Assembly: GCA_026184775.1 (NCBI GenBank) | Contig: JANCYW010000012.1 | Coordinates: 248,001-312,000, forward strand | Direction of reading: 5' to 3' | Source of the DNA: Cyanidium caldarium | Taxonomy: Eukaryota > Rhodophyta > Bangiophyceae > Cyanidiales > Cyanidiaceae | DNA: 64,000 nucleotides | Shown here: positions 25,581 through 33,383 of the stretch, one piece after another | Position numbering within the stretch: the stretch's first letter is position 1 | Layout of the letters: each line of letters opens with the position of its first letter | Notes under the pieces: generated by a model | What the model was told of the DNA's origin: nothing | The model's input: the letters and a program-made list of their open reading frames with translations, nothing else | Database searches by the model: none | Made by a program: the position numbers and the translations under genes

Positions 25581-25838
25581 AGAAAAATACGATGACAAGA
25601 GGGGACTCGTGGTCGCTCGTGGCGCGGGCTGGGAGTGTTTTCGAATATCACCGCTCGTTGCCCGTCGTGGGAGACCACGCTCGGGAGCGTTCGTGCGCCG
25701 CGACCGCCATGTTTGCCGCGAAATTCGCGCTCGTCGATCGGCGATTTCCTCATCGCTGCGAGCGTCGCTCCCGGCCGCACCGGATGCGTGTCGCGTTTCG
25801 CGGGGTAGCTACGACGGCAGTGTTGCGCCCGTGTTTTC
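25581..25838. other. Spacer between QueA and PWWP-like gene
   Basis: About 260 bases between two rightward genes. No RNA gene or repeat is evident. It presumably holds the QueA 3' end and the promoter of the next gene. Confidence 0.3.
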
Positions 25839-27131
25839 ATGGAAGAGATGTGGCGTGTGCCTCGGCGCGGCGCCCGTATTTGGGCACCACCAGCTGATCA
25901 TCTCCGCAGCGTATTTCGGTCGCGCCGGGTCTCTTTTTGCTCTCAGGGGAAGACGCCCGAAAGCGACGATAGTGATGTGGACTTGTCGCAAGACTGGAGG
26001 AGCGTCGCACTTGCGCAACACCCAAGAACGAGTGCGCCGCATGGACAAGAGACGTTCGGACAGACCAAGCACCCCACGGGCGCGCAGACGCCCGCAGCGC
26101 CGCCATCTCCACGGCATCAGACTTCTGCTGCGCACCGAATCGGGCGCGCGCTGAGCATGGAGGAGATGGCGCGCCTGGGTCGAGCGTTTCGCGAACGCTT
26201 TCCACAGCCGGCATCGGCGCTGAGCGCGCTGAACAGCGTCGTGGGTGGCGATCCTGGTGGTGCAATCACCGACGCTGATGAGGCGCGTTGGTGGGGACGC
26301 CACGGGCGGCCGGCCTCCGAGGCCTGGTACACCGAATGGCACGCGTTTATGACGCACGTGCGCCGGAAACTGCGTCGCGAACGCCGACCCGTGCGCATTA
26401 CCTTTGGCGGCGCCAAGCGTTGGGTCGCCAAGTATGTCCCGCAACGACGCCGTCGGGTTCGGGATTCCGGAGAGAATGATCCCGACGCTAACCATGGCGC
26501 GCGCCGTCGGGCGCGGGTAGAAGACACTTGCATGCGACACGGCAGGGAGCAAGCAGCAGCGCACGAGGCACTTCCGGCCGCATGGCACATGCCATCCTCG
26601 GCGCCGCAGCGGGACGGCACCATCGCCAATGCGCCGCGACCTGTCGCCTGCGCTGGGCCCTGCACCCCGCCGCCGCCAGGTGCTTGGTGGGCACGGGAGC
26701 GATTCGCCGCCGGCGAGCCGGTATGGATTCGTCAGTGGCCGAGTCAGGGCGGCTGGCGGTGGCCCGGCATCATCGCTCGCGACCCGCTGCGGGTGCTGTC
26801 GTTGAGTGAGCTGGCCGCGCACGCGCCTCTGCAAAATCTAGTGTTGGTGGAGAGCAGCGACGGCAGCGCTGCCGCTTCCGGCGGTCACTGCTACCGATGG
26901 GTCGGCATCGATACGGTGGAGAGCATGTTGCCGACTGACGCACAACAAGTGTGTGCGCAAGAGTTCCACGCTCGCCGCACCGACTCCCCACAGCAACAAC
27001 AGTTCGAACGAGCACTGAAACAGGTGCTCCGCATCGCCGAACAGTGGTGGCGCTCGGTGCTACGCTCGACGTCACCATCGCGGTCTCCTTTGGCATGCCT
27101 CCCACGGGCGCACCCCGACACCTCTGCATGA
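25839..27131 (+). CDS. Unknown protein with PWWP-like domain
   Basis: The 430-residue product has no clear full-length relative that I recognise. Residues 1-40 are Arg-rich, and about 41-110 are low-complexity. A basic helical part (MARLGRAFRERFP, WHAFMTHVRRKLRRERR) is near 110-185. At about residue 287 begins a PWWP-like module: FAAGEPVWIRQW, then GWRWPGIIARDPL, a strand LQNLVLVES, and YRWVGIDTVESML. A helix with FERALKQVLRIAEQWW follows. In PWWP domains the first part packs with W-P-x-hydrophobic and the terminal helix contains a similar FxxAL. Such domains bind methyl-lysine nucleosomes and DNA, so a chromatin role is a reasonable inference only. The stop lies 24 bases from the convergent ADC synthase stop. 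Confidence 0.55.
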   Translation: MEEMWRVPRRGARIWAPPADHLRSVFRSRRVSFCSQGKTPESDDSDVDLSQDWRSVALAQHPRTSAPHGQETFGQTKHPTGAQTPAAPPSPRHQTSAAHRIGRALSMEEMARLGRAFRERFPQPASALSALNSVVGGDPGGAITDADEARWWGRHGRPASEAWYTEWHAFMTHVRRKLRRERRPVRITFGGAKRWVAKYVPQRRRRVRDSGENDPDANHGARRRARVEDTCMRHGREQAAAHEALPAAWHMPSSAPQRDGTIANAPRPVACAGPCTPPPPGAWWARERFAAGEPVWIRQWPSQGGWRWPGIIARDPLRVLSLSELAAHAPLQNLVLVESSDGSAAASGGHCYRWVGIDTVESMLPTDAQQVCAQEFHARRTDSPQQQQFERALKQVLRIAEQWWRSVLRSTSPSRSPLACLPRAHPDTSA

Positions 27132-27155
27132 GACGATAAATGCTTCGCGCCGCGG

Positions 27156-29555
27156 TCATCCCTTGGCATTCACCTCTCCCGCGCATTCAGCGCCGAGCAC
27201 TTGAAAGCTCTTGGCGCCGGCCGCGACTCCAACGGACCGTATCAGAGCCATGGCCTTGAGCATCATCTCCTGGAACTCATCTTCGGCGTCGCTGCCGGCC
27301 ACGATGGCACCGCCGGCGCCAATCACCACCTGCCAATCCGCCGCCTCCATCGCTGTCTTTCGCGGCGGCCGATGCCACACGGCAGTGCGAATCACCACAT
27401 TCCAATCGGCAAACTGTCCGCCGGCGCTCACATACCCGATGCTGCCGCTGTACACACCGCGCCCACTCCGCTCCAGACCGTCGATAATCTGCATGGTGCG
27501 GCGCTTGGGCGCTCCGGTCATCGATCCCATCGGGAAGCACGCGCGCAACACCGCCGCCACGGCGCCGCTCGACGCCTCCGGCAGCTGCCCGCACACGGTG
27601 CTCACCATCTGATGCACCGTGGCGTACGATTCGATCGTCATCAAACGCGGCACCGCCACGCTACCGAGTGCACACACGCGTCCCAGGTCGTTGCGCACCA
27701 GGTCGACGATCATGAGGTTCTCGGCGCGATCCTTGCCGCTGTGCCGCAGGCGCTCGCGCAGCTGCGCATCCTCCGATGGCGTGCGCCCGCGCCGAATGGT
27801 GCCTTTGATGGGGCGCGACTCCAGTCGCGTGCCGTGACGCAAGCGCAGGAAGCGCTCCGGCGACGAGCAGCAGATGGCCGTGTCGGCATCGAAGCGGATG
27901 TACGCCGCGAACGGTGCCGGGTTCAGCTGCCGCAGCACCAGATAATGCTGCAGCGGATCGAAAGTGTCGGCGGCCGTGTTGGGCACCGTGGCCCGCAGCC
28001 GGTTGGTGAGACAGATCTCGTACGACTCGCCGTCGCGGATCTGCGCCAGACACGCTCCAATGTCGGCCACGTACTCGTCGTGCGAGCGTTCCAGCCGGAA
28101 CGAGAGGAGTGCGTCGGTGAGAGGCGTGGCGGAGGCGATGACCGCCGACTCCTGAGGTGCCGCTCCCGCTTCCTCCTCTACATGCCTCAATGTTCGCTCG
28201 GCGTGAACGAGCCACGCACGCGCGGCCGACAACTCGTCTCCATGCGACGCAGCCCGACCGTCGGCAGCCAGGGCGATGATGCACACCTCGCCCGTCGCGT
28301 GATCCAGCGCCAACACTCGGGTAGCCAACGCCAATCGGCCGCAGAACGGATCCTCAGGGGCGTGTCGAGCCGCGGCCGGCGCATCGAAACACTCCCGCTT
28401 GATTTCGTAATCCAGCCAGCCCACCCAACCGCCGTAAAGCGGCGGCGGCTCTCTTTCCGCACCCTCCGAAGCTCCGCGAAATTCATCATCGTCGGCAACC
28501 ATCACACCATCCAGTGCGCTTTGCAATCGATCCAGGAACGTGCCATCGGCGGCCTGCACCGTGTAACGCCGGTCCACCTCGCCCATGTACGACCACCGGG
28601 CCGATTCAGGCGGCGGTGGATGCTGGGCGGAGGCGGTGGCCGAATCCAACCAGAACACCGCGCGGGTCGCGTCGCCGCCCAGCAGCCGCTCAAAAAGTCG
28701 CGGTGGCGAACGGACGGCTGCCGGCGCCGTCACCCATCGATGCAGTCGCGTCCATCGTTGTCGTCCAGGAGACGACGAATGGCCGGCGGTAATACCTGTC
28801 TCTGCAGGATTCGTAGGTAACCAGCCATTCGTCGGCACCGTCTTTCGCAGACGCTTCCCCCGCGTTGCCGCTATCTCCAGAAAGTTGCGCATCACCACCG
28901 CGCCGTACTCGGTGCACACCGACTCGACGTGAAACTGCACCCCAAACAACGGCAGATGCGCATGCCGCAGCGCCATGAGGACGCGTTCACCGGTGCGGGG
29001 ATCATCACACCAGGCCAAGGGTATCAGCGACTCATTCAGACTCTTCTCATCCACCACCAACGAGTGGTAGCGCACCGCCCGGAATCCCGCCGCCGGCATG
29101 CCGTGGAACAGGCGCTCCGCCACGCCATCTGCACACTTCATCGCCGCGTCCCAGTACACCGACATCACCTCCCCGTGCGATACGCGTTGTGCATGTCGCA
29201 CTCGCCCGCCATACGCCCAGGCGATACCCTGGTGTCCCAGACACACGCCCAGAATGGGCACGCCGTGCACTGCTTGCCACCGCAGCAGCACCTGGCCGAT
29301 ACCGAGGTCGTCGCGACGCTCAGGCCGACCCGGGCCGGGCGACAGCACGATCGCGTCCACGACGGGTGCGTGGGAGAGGGCGGGCGGGCGATCGGCGTCG
29401 ACTGCACCGAGGCTCTCCAGTCCCAATAATGGATGTAGGCAGGACCAGTCGTCGTTGCGGACCACCAGCGGCGCCTCCCGGTCGTTCACCCATCCGATCA
29501 GTTGATACAAGTTGTACGTGTAGGAATCGTAGCAGTCCACCAGCAGTACCCTCAT
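27156..29555 (-). CDS. ADCS: Aminodeoxychorismate synthase, fused PabA-PabB
   Basis: This 799-residue bifunctional enzyme turns chorismate and glutamine into 4-amino-4-deoxychorismate for p-aminobenzoate and folate synthesis; in plants it is plastidic. The N-terminal glutaminase (PabA) has LLVDCYDSYTYNLYQLI, VLSPGPGRP, the catalytic Cys in GVCLGHQ near residue 103, and FHVES with the His-Glu pair. The C-terminal PabB part has SYEICLTNRL, FAAYIRFD, SSPERFL, RPIKGTIRRG (the PIKGT lysine of aminodeoxychorismate rather than anthranilate synthase) near 580, HMVST-like VHQMVSTVCG, FPMGSMTGAPK and GVYSGSIGY. It starts at MRVLLVDCY with no leader, so no plastid transit peptide is visible. Confidence 0.95.
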   Translation of the reverse strand: MRVLLVDCYDSYTYNLYQLIGWVNDREAPLVVRNDDWSCLHPLLGLESLGAVDADRPPALSHAPVVDAIVLSPGPGRPERRDDLGIGQVLLRWQAVHGVPILGVCLGHQGIAWAYGGRVRHAQRVSHGEVMSVYWDAAMKCADGVAERLFHGMPAAGFRAVRYHSLVVDEKSLNESLIPLAWCDDPRTGERVLMALRHAHLPLFGVQFHVESVCTEYGAVVMRNFLEIAATRGKRLRKTVPTNGWLPTNPAETGITAGHSSSPGRQRWTRLHRWVTAPAAVRSPPRLFERLLGGDATRAVFWLDSATASAQHPPPPESARWSYMGEVDRRYTVQAADGTFLDRLQSALDGVMVADDDEFRGASEGAEREPPPLYGGWVGWLDYEIKRECFDAPAAARHAPEDPFCGRLALATRVLALDHATGEVCIIALAADGRAASHGDELSAARAWLVHAERTLRHVEEEAGAAPQESAVIASATPLTDALLSFRLERSHDEYVADIGACLAQIRDGESYEICLTNRLRATVPNTAADTFDPLQHYLVLRQLNPAPFAAYIRFDADTAICCSSPERFLRLRHGTRLESRPIKGTIRRGRTPSEDAQLRERLRHSGKDRAENLMIVDLVRNDLGRVCALGSVAVPRLMTIESYATVHQMVSTVCGQLPEASSGAVAAVLRACFPMGSMTGAPKRRTMQIIDGLERSGRGVYSGSIGYVSAGGQFADWNVVIRTAVWHRPPRKTAMEAADWQVVIGAGGAIVAGSDAEDEFQEMMLKAMALIRSVGVAAGAKSFQVLGAECAGEVNAKG

Positions 29556-29898
29556 CTTGCAGTTGTCGATGATGTGCTAACGTGTTGACAGCTCTTTCCC
29601 CTCCACCCAGCACTCTGACGGTGACGAGCACAGACGACGAGGCGGTGCTGCGGTGAGACGTCCACAAGCCGACGATCCGGCACTGGGACAACTGCACCTG
29701 GTTCTTCCGAAAGACAGCCCGCGGTGCGCCTCGTCGTGCGTACCAAGGTCGCCTGCGCAGCGTGAGCGGTGTCCTGTCCAGTCAGTGGGCATATCGCCGA
29801 TTTACACAGACGAGAGGAGATGTTTGGCACTCGCGCTCTGCCCGATGCAGCAGCATCCCTCGTGCACCGCGACGCAACCAGCCTCTGCCGCCACGCTC
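29556..29898. other. Spacer between ADC synthase and OTU gene
   Basis: About 340 bases between two leftward genes. Scattered short frames show no supporting homology. It probably contains the ADC synthase promoter. Confidence 0.35.
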
Positions 29899-30693
29899 CT
29901 ACAACTCCAGGATCCGTAGCGACCCGTCGCTGTCCGGGGTGTGAGCACGCCTTTCCATCGCCCGGTTCGATAGAGGCGCCGAGGACGCGCGGTCACCTGC
30001 TCGCTTGCTCGGCTGGCCTGTGTGGCCGGCCTTGCAGGCGGCGATGCACCCCTGGATGCGTCGGTTCAACGCGTCCATGGGCACCACGGCGTCGTAGTGG
30101 CCGGTGTCGTAGTAGGCCAGTCGAAAATGACGCGGCGCTGGGTGCTTGCCGGCGCTGCCAGCATACCGCACCGAATACGACGGCGAATGGAGCATATACA
30201 CCGTGATATCGGCATGACAGAGTGCACTGGTGGCGTGGATCTCCACGTGTCCAGCCCACACGCCCTCCCGCCGCATGCGCTCGACATACACCTCCAACTC
30301 CCGGATGCGCTCCTCGTCCTTGCTGCTTACCGACGGGTCAACCGCCTCGGCCTCGTCGCAGACGCTGGCGTCGATAAACGGCTGGTACTCCTCGCGATGC
30401 TTCCACATGTAGTCGCAGACCGCCTCTCGCAGAGCCATGTGATCCGGCGCTTCCCGGAACGGCAGATCGTCGGTGCCTCCCTCCTCCAGCTCATCCTCCA
30501 GTTGCAGCTGGGCGGAGCACGCGCGGAAGAAGCAGTTGCCGTCGCCCTCCACCTCCATCACTTGTACGCCGAGCGGCCGCAACATCTCGTCGAACCGCCG
30601 CCGGGCCACCGGGGCGTGCTTGTCGAGTTCACCCTCGCATCGCCATTTGGAGAGATTCATGTGCCGCGCACGAGACTCTTTGCCACGGCCCAT
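29899..30693 (-). CDS. OTU-domain deubiquitinase, OTUD3-like
   Basis: The 264-residue product is an OTU cysteine protease, which removes ubiquitin from proteins. The catalytic Cys is in EVEGDGNCFFRACS near residue 53 with its Asp three residues upstream. The catalytic His is in GHYDAVV near residue 206. Between them LREAVCDYMWKHREEYQPFI, a charged ERIRELEVYVERMRREGVWAGHVEIHA and an ITVYML strand follow the OTUD3/OTUD plan. The N-terminal MGRGKESRARH is short and basic; the C-terminal 50 residues are Ser/Arg-rich. The ATG at 30693 begins the protein cleanly. Confidence 0.9.
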   Translation of the reverse strand: MGRGKESRARHMNLSKWRCEGELDKHAPVARRRFDEMLRPLGVQVMEVEGDGNCFFRACSAQLQLEDELEEGGTDDLPFREAPDHMALREAVCDYMWKHREEYQPFIDASVCDEAEAVDPSVSSKDEERIRELEVYVERMRREGVWAGHVEIHATSALCHADITVYMLHSPSYSVRYAGSAGKHPAPRHFRLAYYDTGHYDAVVPMDALNRRIQGCIAACKAGHTGQPSKRAGDRASSAPLSNRAMERRAHTPDSDGSLRILEL

Positions 30694-31162
30694 GGCGGGC
30701 GCGCCCGCCGATCGATCGCGGGGTGGGCGGCTCCACCGCCCAGACGTCGGAGCGACGACGGTTCACTGCGGAGGCGAGCGACGACCCGGTCAACGGCGGG
30801 GAGAGGGCATGCAGTGCTCCTTCGGAGGAGGTGATGTGGCGTGTCTAAGAAGCGTGCCCTAAGAGTGCCGCCGCCAAGACGGTTGCGAGAAACGCAGGGG
30901 AAACGGTCGGGGCGTCTCGACAGGCCCGACCGTTTGCGAGCGTTGACCCCCCCGGCGGCGGCGGCGGTTCAGGGCCGATCGAACGGGGCAGACGATGCGG
31001 ATGGGGCCGGGTCGGCACGCGACAAACCATCCTCAGGGCGGGCGGGCGGGCGGGCGCGACAGAGAGGCGTGTCACGGATTGGTGTCGACAAAAAGCATGT
31101 TCAGTCTCTGCCAAGTTGCATCAGTCGCTACTTCTTTCGAGCACCTCCGTTCTGCTCGAGCG
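30694..31162. other. Gene-free spacer with GGGC and GGC tandem repeats
   Basis: About 470 bases without a supported gene. It contains a CCCCCCGGCGGCGGCGGCGG run at about 30948-30967 and a (GGGC)4 run near 31038-31055. Both are strongly G/C-skewed and could form G-rich secondary structures. The OTU promoter is probably at its left end. Confidence 0.5.
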
Positions 31163-31948
31163 TCAGTGTCGATGCTCCCCATCAGCGCGGTTGCTCGGCT
31201 CGGCATTGCCCGGCTTGAAGGGCGTTTCCTGTTCTTCCGACGGCACCCGCTGGATACCCGGTGAAGCGAGGGCGGCCGCTGATACAGCCACCTCTTTCCA
31301 CTCCTTCTGCGTCGACCCGGACTCCCGACGAGGTCGTTTGCTTAGCGCCGCCTCCCACTCGGGCGCATCCGTCGGTTCCATATCACCCTCCAGTTGGCTC
31401 CACCGAGCGTGTAATGTCATTCGCGCCTCGTCATCCTCCTCGTGCTCCACCGTCGATAACCGAAACTCCCTTGCGCATCTCCCCGCAGCCCGTCGATCCC
31501 GAGCGCGCCGGTTGTTGAACCACGTGACCACTTTCACCGGCGGCTTGTCCAGCTCTTGCGCCAGCGCCTCCATGCTTCGCCGCGACGGGTACGCGTTGCG
31601 CTCGTACACCTCCATCAGCCGCCGCTGCTCAGGCGGCCGGAACACCCGCGCATGCGGGCGGGTCGAGGCGTACGCTTGCCGACGTTGAGACGTCTGACGG
31701 ATGCGTCCACGATCGCGAGCATCAGCATGCCGTGACTCCAACTTGCCCTCCGGTGCGCGTTCGACTCGCATCGCCGACGCTTCCTCAGGATGGACATCTC
31801 TGGGTGATGTGCGTCCTCGACCGCGCAGTGCGTGTTCGGTGCGTTGCAGCGCCACCTCGGCGACGAGCCGCAGTCCAGCGGTCGAGGCGTCGCAATTCGT
31901 GGTTGGCCGCGAGCTGGCCTCGCTGGAGCCTTCCACGACATGTCTCAT
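31163..31948 (-). CDS. Homeodomain protein
   Basis: A homeodomain lies at about residues 100-155. It shows RPPEQRRLMEVYERNAYPS, then SMEALAQELDKPPVKVVTWFNNRRARDRR, with the recognition-helix residues Trp48, Phe49, Asn51 and Arg53 in place. Position 50 is Asn, not the usual Gln, Lys or Ser, and I see no three-residue TALE loop. Such proteins are nuclear DNA-binding regulators. The C-terminal 100 residues are acidic to mixed and include RLSTVEHEEDDE and a Trp-containing ARWSQLEGDME segment, possibly for protein contacts. The ATG at 31948 gives 261 residues; one at 32017 is also possible. The gene lies downstream of TRAPPC5 on the same strand. Confidence 0.85.
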   Translation of the reverse strand: MRHVVEGSSEASSRPTTNCDASTAGLRLVAEVALQRTEHALRGRGRTSPRDVHPEEASAMRVERAPEGKLESRHADARDRGRIRQTSQRRQAYASTRPHARVFRPPEQRRLMEVYERNAYPSRRSMEALAQELDKPPVKVVTWFNNRRARDRRAAGRCAREFRLSTVEHEEDDEARMTLHARWSQLEGDMEPTDAPEWEAALSKRPRRESGSTQKEWKEVAVSAAALASPGIQRVPSEEQETPFKPGNAEPSNRADGEHRH

Positions 31949-32177
31949 ACGACCAACGATTATGCGTGCGTGACTTGCAAGACGCCCAGATTTCGTCGCC
32001 CGAAATTGCGCACGCATGCACCGCCGAAATCGGACGTGCGCGGTCGCGCCGCCTCCATCGCAGACGCATCCTGCCACGCCGGAATGAAGATCAGCAGCTC
32101 GCCGGGCTCACGGATGAAATACCGTCCTCTTCCATCCCCTGAAATCACCTCCACAACTCCCATGTGCCCGTGCTCGC

Positions 32178-32930
32178 TCACGACATTTGCACCTCGCGTT
32201 GCACCACCGCCGGGTCGAACTGGATGGAGAGTACTGTGCGCGGCGGGTACGCCGCTCCGTCCGTGCGCGGCACATGATGCGCCTGCACCACACAAGCGAA
32301 GCCGCTCGAGCACAGCATGCCCATGACCATGCCCGCCAAGAATGCGTTGCAGTTCAGGTCGCCCAGATCGCTGGGGACGCTGATGTACTTGGTGAAGAGC
32401 GGGTCATTCTCCACGATCATATACTCGTTGTTCTTGTCTTTCACCCGCTCCAGCGAGTCGGCCACTTTGCGAAACAGGTATCGCCACACCGTGGAGGTGA
32501 TGAAGCGCAAGACGGGCAGCAGGCGGGTCTCCCGGCGCACCTGCCGCTCTCGCAAACACACCAGCGCCAAAAGCCGGCGGCCGACGTCCACTCCCAGCTG
32601 CTGCAACTTGTACTCCAGCTCCGCTACCGACAGCACCCGATTCTGTGCGTAGGCGATGCACTCGGCGAACAGCAGCGCGAAGGCCGACAGGTGCAGGTCG
32701 GGCGGTCTTCGCTGCAGCGCCGCCAGTTTGTACGGTGGGAGCAGCGCGGTGCCCGCAGCACTGCTTCGACCGGCATCCACCATCGCTGCGTCCGCGGAAC
32801 TGCTGCGCCCAGGCGGCAACAGCAATGGAGTGCCTTCCGTCGTTGCGGATAGTGTGGAATCCATGGCTGACGTGCTGAACGCGACCACCGAGAGCGGCAC
32901 AGCGGGAGGCAGCGCGCCGGTTTCCATCAT
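32178..32930 (-). CDS. TRAPPC5: TRAPPC5/Trs31, TRAPP vesicle-tethering subunit
   Basis: The C-terminal 180 residues match Trs31/TRAPPC5, a core Bet3-family subunit of the TRAPP complexes that activate Rab1/Ypt1 at the Golgi. Matching strings are LSAFALLFAECIAYAQNRV, LEYKLQQLGVDVGRRLLAL, RLLPVLRFITSTVWRYLFRKVADSLE, the ENDPLFTKYISVPSD segment and LNCNAFLAGMVMGMLCSSGF, then TVLSIQFDPAVVQRE. About 65 N-terminal Ser/Ala-rich residues precede the domain, longer than in animals. Two tandem ATGs at 32925-32930 are possible, and MDSTLSATT further in is an alternative. Divergent from the complex I NUXM gene. Confidence 0.93.
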   Translation of the reverse strand: MMETGALPPAVPLSVVAFSTSAMDSTLSATTEGTPLLLPPGRSSSADAAMVDAGRSSAAGTALLPPYKLAALQRRPPDLHLSAFALLFAECIAYAQNRVLSVAELEYKLQQLGVDVGRRLLALVCLRERQVRRETRLLPVLRFITSTVWRYLFRKVADSLERVKDKNNEYMIVENDPLFTKYISVPSDLGDLNCNAFLAGMVMGMLCSSGFACVVQAHHVPRTDGAAYPPRTVLSIQFDPAVVQREVQMS

Positions 32931-33084
32931 CGGTGCACAGCGACGCTATTGGGGGTGGTGTGCGTTCCCCTGAACGCCCGCTTGGAGGGGTTGTGCAACG
33001 CCCTCAAAGTGCACCCAGCTCTCCCTCAACACCTCATCCTGCACATTACCCTCTTCGGCATTCTCATCCTCTCCTCGTCAGGTT
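32931..33084. promoter_or_regulatory. Bidirectional spacer TRAPPC5 / NUXM
   Basis: A compact 154-base spacer between divergent starts. It carries CTATTGGGG near 32945 (an inverted CCAAT-type box) and pyrimidine-rich CCTCTTCGGCATTCTCATCCTC just before the NUXM start. Confidence 0.4.
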
Positions 33085-33351
33085 ATGGCCGTGCCGCTGG
33101 AGCCGCCGCCGTACCCGGTGATCGACCCGTCGCCCACGCTGGGTGCGGTGCTGCAGGAGTGTCGGCCACGCGAGTACTTTACCGTGGTGGGCGCGACAGC
33201 CGCATCGGCGTTTTACGGGTACCTGGTGGGATTTCCCGTGCGGATCCCGTCGACTTATTGCGCGACCATCATCGGGGCGATGGGCGGCCTCTGTCTGGCG
33301 TATCAGAACGCCTGCGGACGGCTGTTGGGGTATAAACCGCCGCGTTCCTGA
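33085..33351 (+). CDS. Mitochondrial complex I 20.9-kDa-type subunit (NUXM)
   Basis: This 88-residue membrane protein matches the complex I accessory subunit called NUXM in Yarrowia and 20.9 kDa subunit in Neurospora, which plants have too and animals lack. The signature is PYPVIDPSPTLGAVLQECRP, then REYFTVVG opening a first membrane helix (about 33-50), a second helix with IIGAMGGLCLAYQNACGRLLGY (58-80) and a short end. Plant homologues end almost identically in AYQNSAGRLMGF. It sits in the inner mitochondrial membrane. The start MAVPLEPPPYP leaves only a few residues before the homology, as expected for an unprocessed subunit. Convergent with the Dopey-like gene (32 bases). Confidence 0.85.
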   Translation: MAVPLEPPPYPVIDPSPTLGAVLQECRPREYFTVVGATAASAFYGYLVGFPVRIPSTYCATIIGAMGGLCLAYQNACGRLLGYKPPRS

Positions 33352-33383
33352 TCCACACCAACACGTCTCCCGGCGAGCCGGGT

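Noticed and set aside
25809-26834. Long leftward frame opposite the PWWP-like gene
   Set aside because: No recognisable domain and an Arg/Cys-rich composition; the rightward frame has the better protein character.
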